A stretch of 64,000 bases of DNA, taken from assembly GCA_041397525.1 (NCBI GenBank), contig JAWKWL010000002.1, positions 1-64,000 on the forward strand, written 5' to 3'. Both the position numbers and the translations under genes were made by a program. Shown in pieces: positions 63,119 to 64,000 of the stretch. This DNA is from BOKV01 sp041397525 (GTDB taxonomy: Bacteria; Pseudomonadota; Alphaproteobacteria; Rhizobiales; Rhizobiaceae). The notes below the pieces were generated by a model, which saw only the letters and a list, made by a program, of their open reading frames with translations, did no database searches and had not been told where the DNA came from. Positions within the stretch are counted from its first letter, which is position 1; every line of letters starts with the position of its first letter.

Positions 63119-64000
63119 TTACATGTTGGTGTATTTGGCAATCAGTTCATTGGCGCGGTCATAGAGTTCCTTGCCGTTGACGCCCTTGCCGTCCATTTCC
63201 TTGATCCAGCCATCAATCACCGGCTGGGCTGCGCCCTTCCAGCGTGCCAACTCATCGCCCGAGATTTCGACGATCTTGTTGCCGCGATCAACCGCGATCT
63301 GCCGGCTTGGCGCATCATATTCCTGCATGGTCTTGCCCGCGAACGCGGAGAAGGTGGCACCGGAATTGTCGTCAAGGGCCTTCTTCAGGTCATCCGGCAG
63401 GCTGTCATATTTTTGCTTGTTCATGGCAAGCACGAAAGTGACAGTGTAGATAGCCTTGTCGCCCACGAATTCGGTATGGGTATTGGTGAGTTCGGCTACC
63501 TTCAGTGCACCGGTGACTTCCCATGGAATGACCGTTCCATCGATGACACCCTTCGACAGGGCTTCTGGAATGCCTGGAACCGGAAGGCCGATCGGCTCCG
63601 AACCCAGTTCCTTGAGCAGTGCATTGGTCATGCGTGAAGGACCGCGAAGTTTCTTGCCCTTCATGTCTTCAAGCTTCTGCACGCCATCGCCCTTGGCGTG
63701 AATGACGCCCGGACCATGCACCCAGGTTCCAATGATGTGATAATCCTTGAAGTCCTGGTCCTTCATGTCACTTTCGAACATGTCCCAATAGGCCTTCGAT
63801 GTGGCCTCGCCATTGGTCATCATGAACGGAAGCTCAAACACTTCGGTACGCGGGAACCGGCCCGGTGTGTAACCGACGACGGTCCAGGCAATATCGACAA
63901 CGCCGTCCTTGACCTGGTCGATCAATTCCGGCGGCTTGCCACCCAGCGCCATGGCCGAATACATGTCGATCTTGAGCTTGCCGCCCGAAGCGTCCATCAC
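63119..64000 (-). CDS. TRAP transporter substrate-binding protein DctP, partial (5' end off right edge)
   Basis: The 293 visible residues are the main part of a DctP-type periplasmic receptor of a TRAP transporter, which imports organic acids using the sodium gradient. Segments KIDMYSAMALGGKPPELIDQVKDG are split here, then DIAWTVVGYTPGRFP, the ligand-arginine helix KLRGPSRMTNALLKELG near residue 120, and GVIDGTVIPWEVTGALKV. The N-terminus with the signal peptide lies beyond 64000. The membrane subunits DctQ and DctM are not in the window. The substrate is unknown. Confidence 0.9.
   Translation of the reverse strand: MMDASGGKLKIDMYSAMALGGKPPELIDQVKDGVVDIAWTVVGYTPGRFPRTEVFELPFMMTNGEATSKAYWDMFESDMKDQDFKDYHIIGTWVHGPGVIHAKGDGVQKLEDMKGKKLRGPSRMTNALLKELGSEPIGLPVPGIPEALSKGVIDGTVIPWEVTGALKVAELTNTHTEFVGDKAIYTVTFVLAMNKQKYDSLPDDLKKALDDNSGATFSAFAGKTMQEYDAPSRQIAVDRGNKIVEISGDELARWKGAAQPVIDGWIKEMDGKGVNGKELYDRANELIAKYTNM

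Noticed and set aside
1..64000. CRISPR arrays, tRNA or rRNA genes, insertion sequences
   Set aside because: I saw no regularly spaced repeats, cloverleaf arms, rRNA signatures or transposase frames on either strand.

Overview
The window reads as chromosome of an alphaproteobacterium, most probably Hyphomicrobiales (Rhizobiales), Phyllobacteriaceae/Rhizobiaceae-like. Reasons: GC-rich coding sequence throughout, a homospermidine synthase, a fused allantoinase/OHCU decarboxylase, a membrane-bound urate oxidase (PuuD), a single-chain indolepyruvate ferredoxin oxidoreductase and a rhizobial-type ClpP-like protein. The genus is inference. I saw no rRNA, tRNA, insertion sequence, integrase or CRISPR array.

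Layout. 0-6.6 kb: a CaiB-type CoA transferase, ferredoxin-NADP reductase, a PatB-type C-S lyase with an M19 dipeptidase, and a Crp/Fnr regulator with a desaturase. 6.6-13.9 kb: a taurine-type locus: TauABC-like ABC transporter, TSUP exporter, MocR regulator and a divergent omega-amino-acid:pyruvate aminotransferase. 14-18.4 kb: small exported proteins, two MBL-fold proteins and a GT87 membrane protein. 18.4-22.5 kb: purine ring catabolism (puuD, hiuH, puuE-uraD fusion, uglY); its upstream part (xdhAB, guaD) lies at 48.6-53.9 kb. 23-29.9 kb: quinone oxidoreductase, threonine ammonia-lyase, an acyl-CoA ligase/FAD monooxygenase/SCP2 operon and trhO. 30-35.4 kb: class V aminotransferase, Lrp regulator and the 1170-residue indolepyruvate oxidoreductase. 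54-64 kb: LysR, amidase, MAPEG, an ECF42-type sigma factor with its YCII partner, SDR, small alpha/beta hydrolase, EamA exporter, stand-alone Lrp ligand-binding domain, homospermidine synthase and a TRAP solute receptor cut by the window edge.

Between 35.4 and 49.2 kb every gene is recognisable and collinear but broken by many single-base indels. The block starts right after an intact gene and ends inside xdhB. I read it mainly as a low-quality consensus stretch, though real decay cannot be excluded. Its contents: a saccharopine-dehydrogenase-like/DUF4166/DCC operon, DUF2269, DUF4031, two acyl-CoA ligases, an XRE regulator, a ClpP-like/YaiI pair, DUF1353, formaldehyde dehydrogenase frmA, the TcmP/DUF5131 pair and an ATP-grasp protein.

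The most unusual items are a 36-residue leader-type ORF whose first 19 codons occur twice, 14.4 kb apart (3 differences in 57 bases; one copy overlaps its downstream gene by ATGA), and the little-understood TcmP/DUF5131 pair. Several perfect inverted repeats sit in divergent promoter regions and are good operator candidates.
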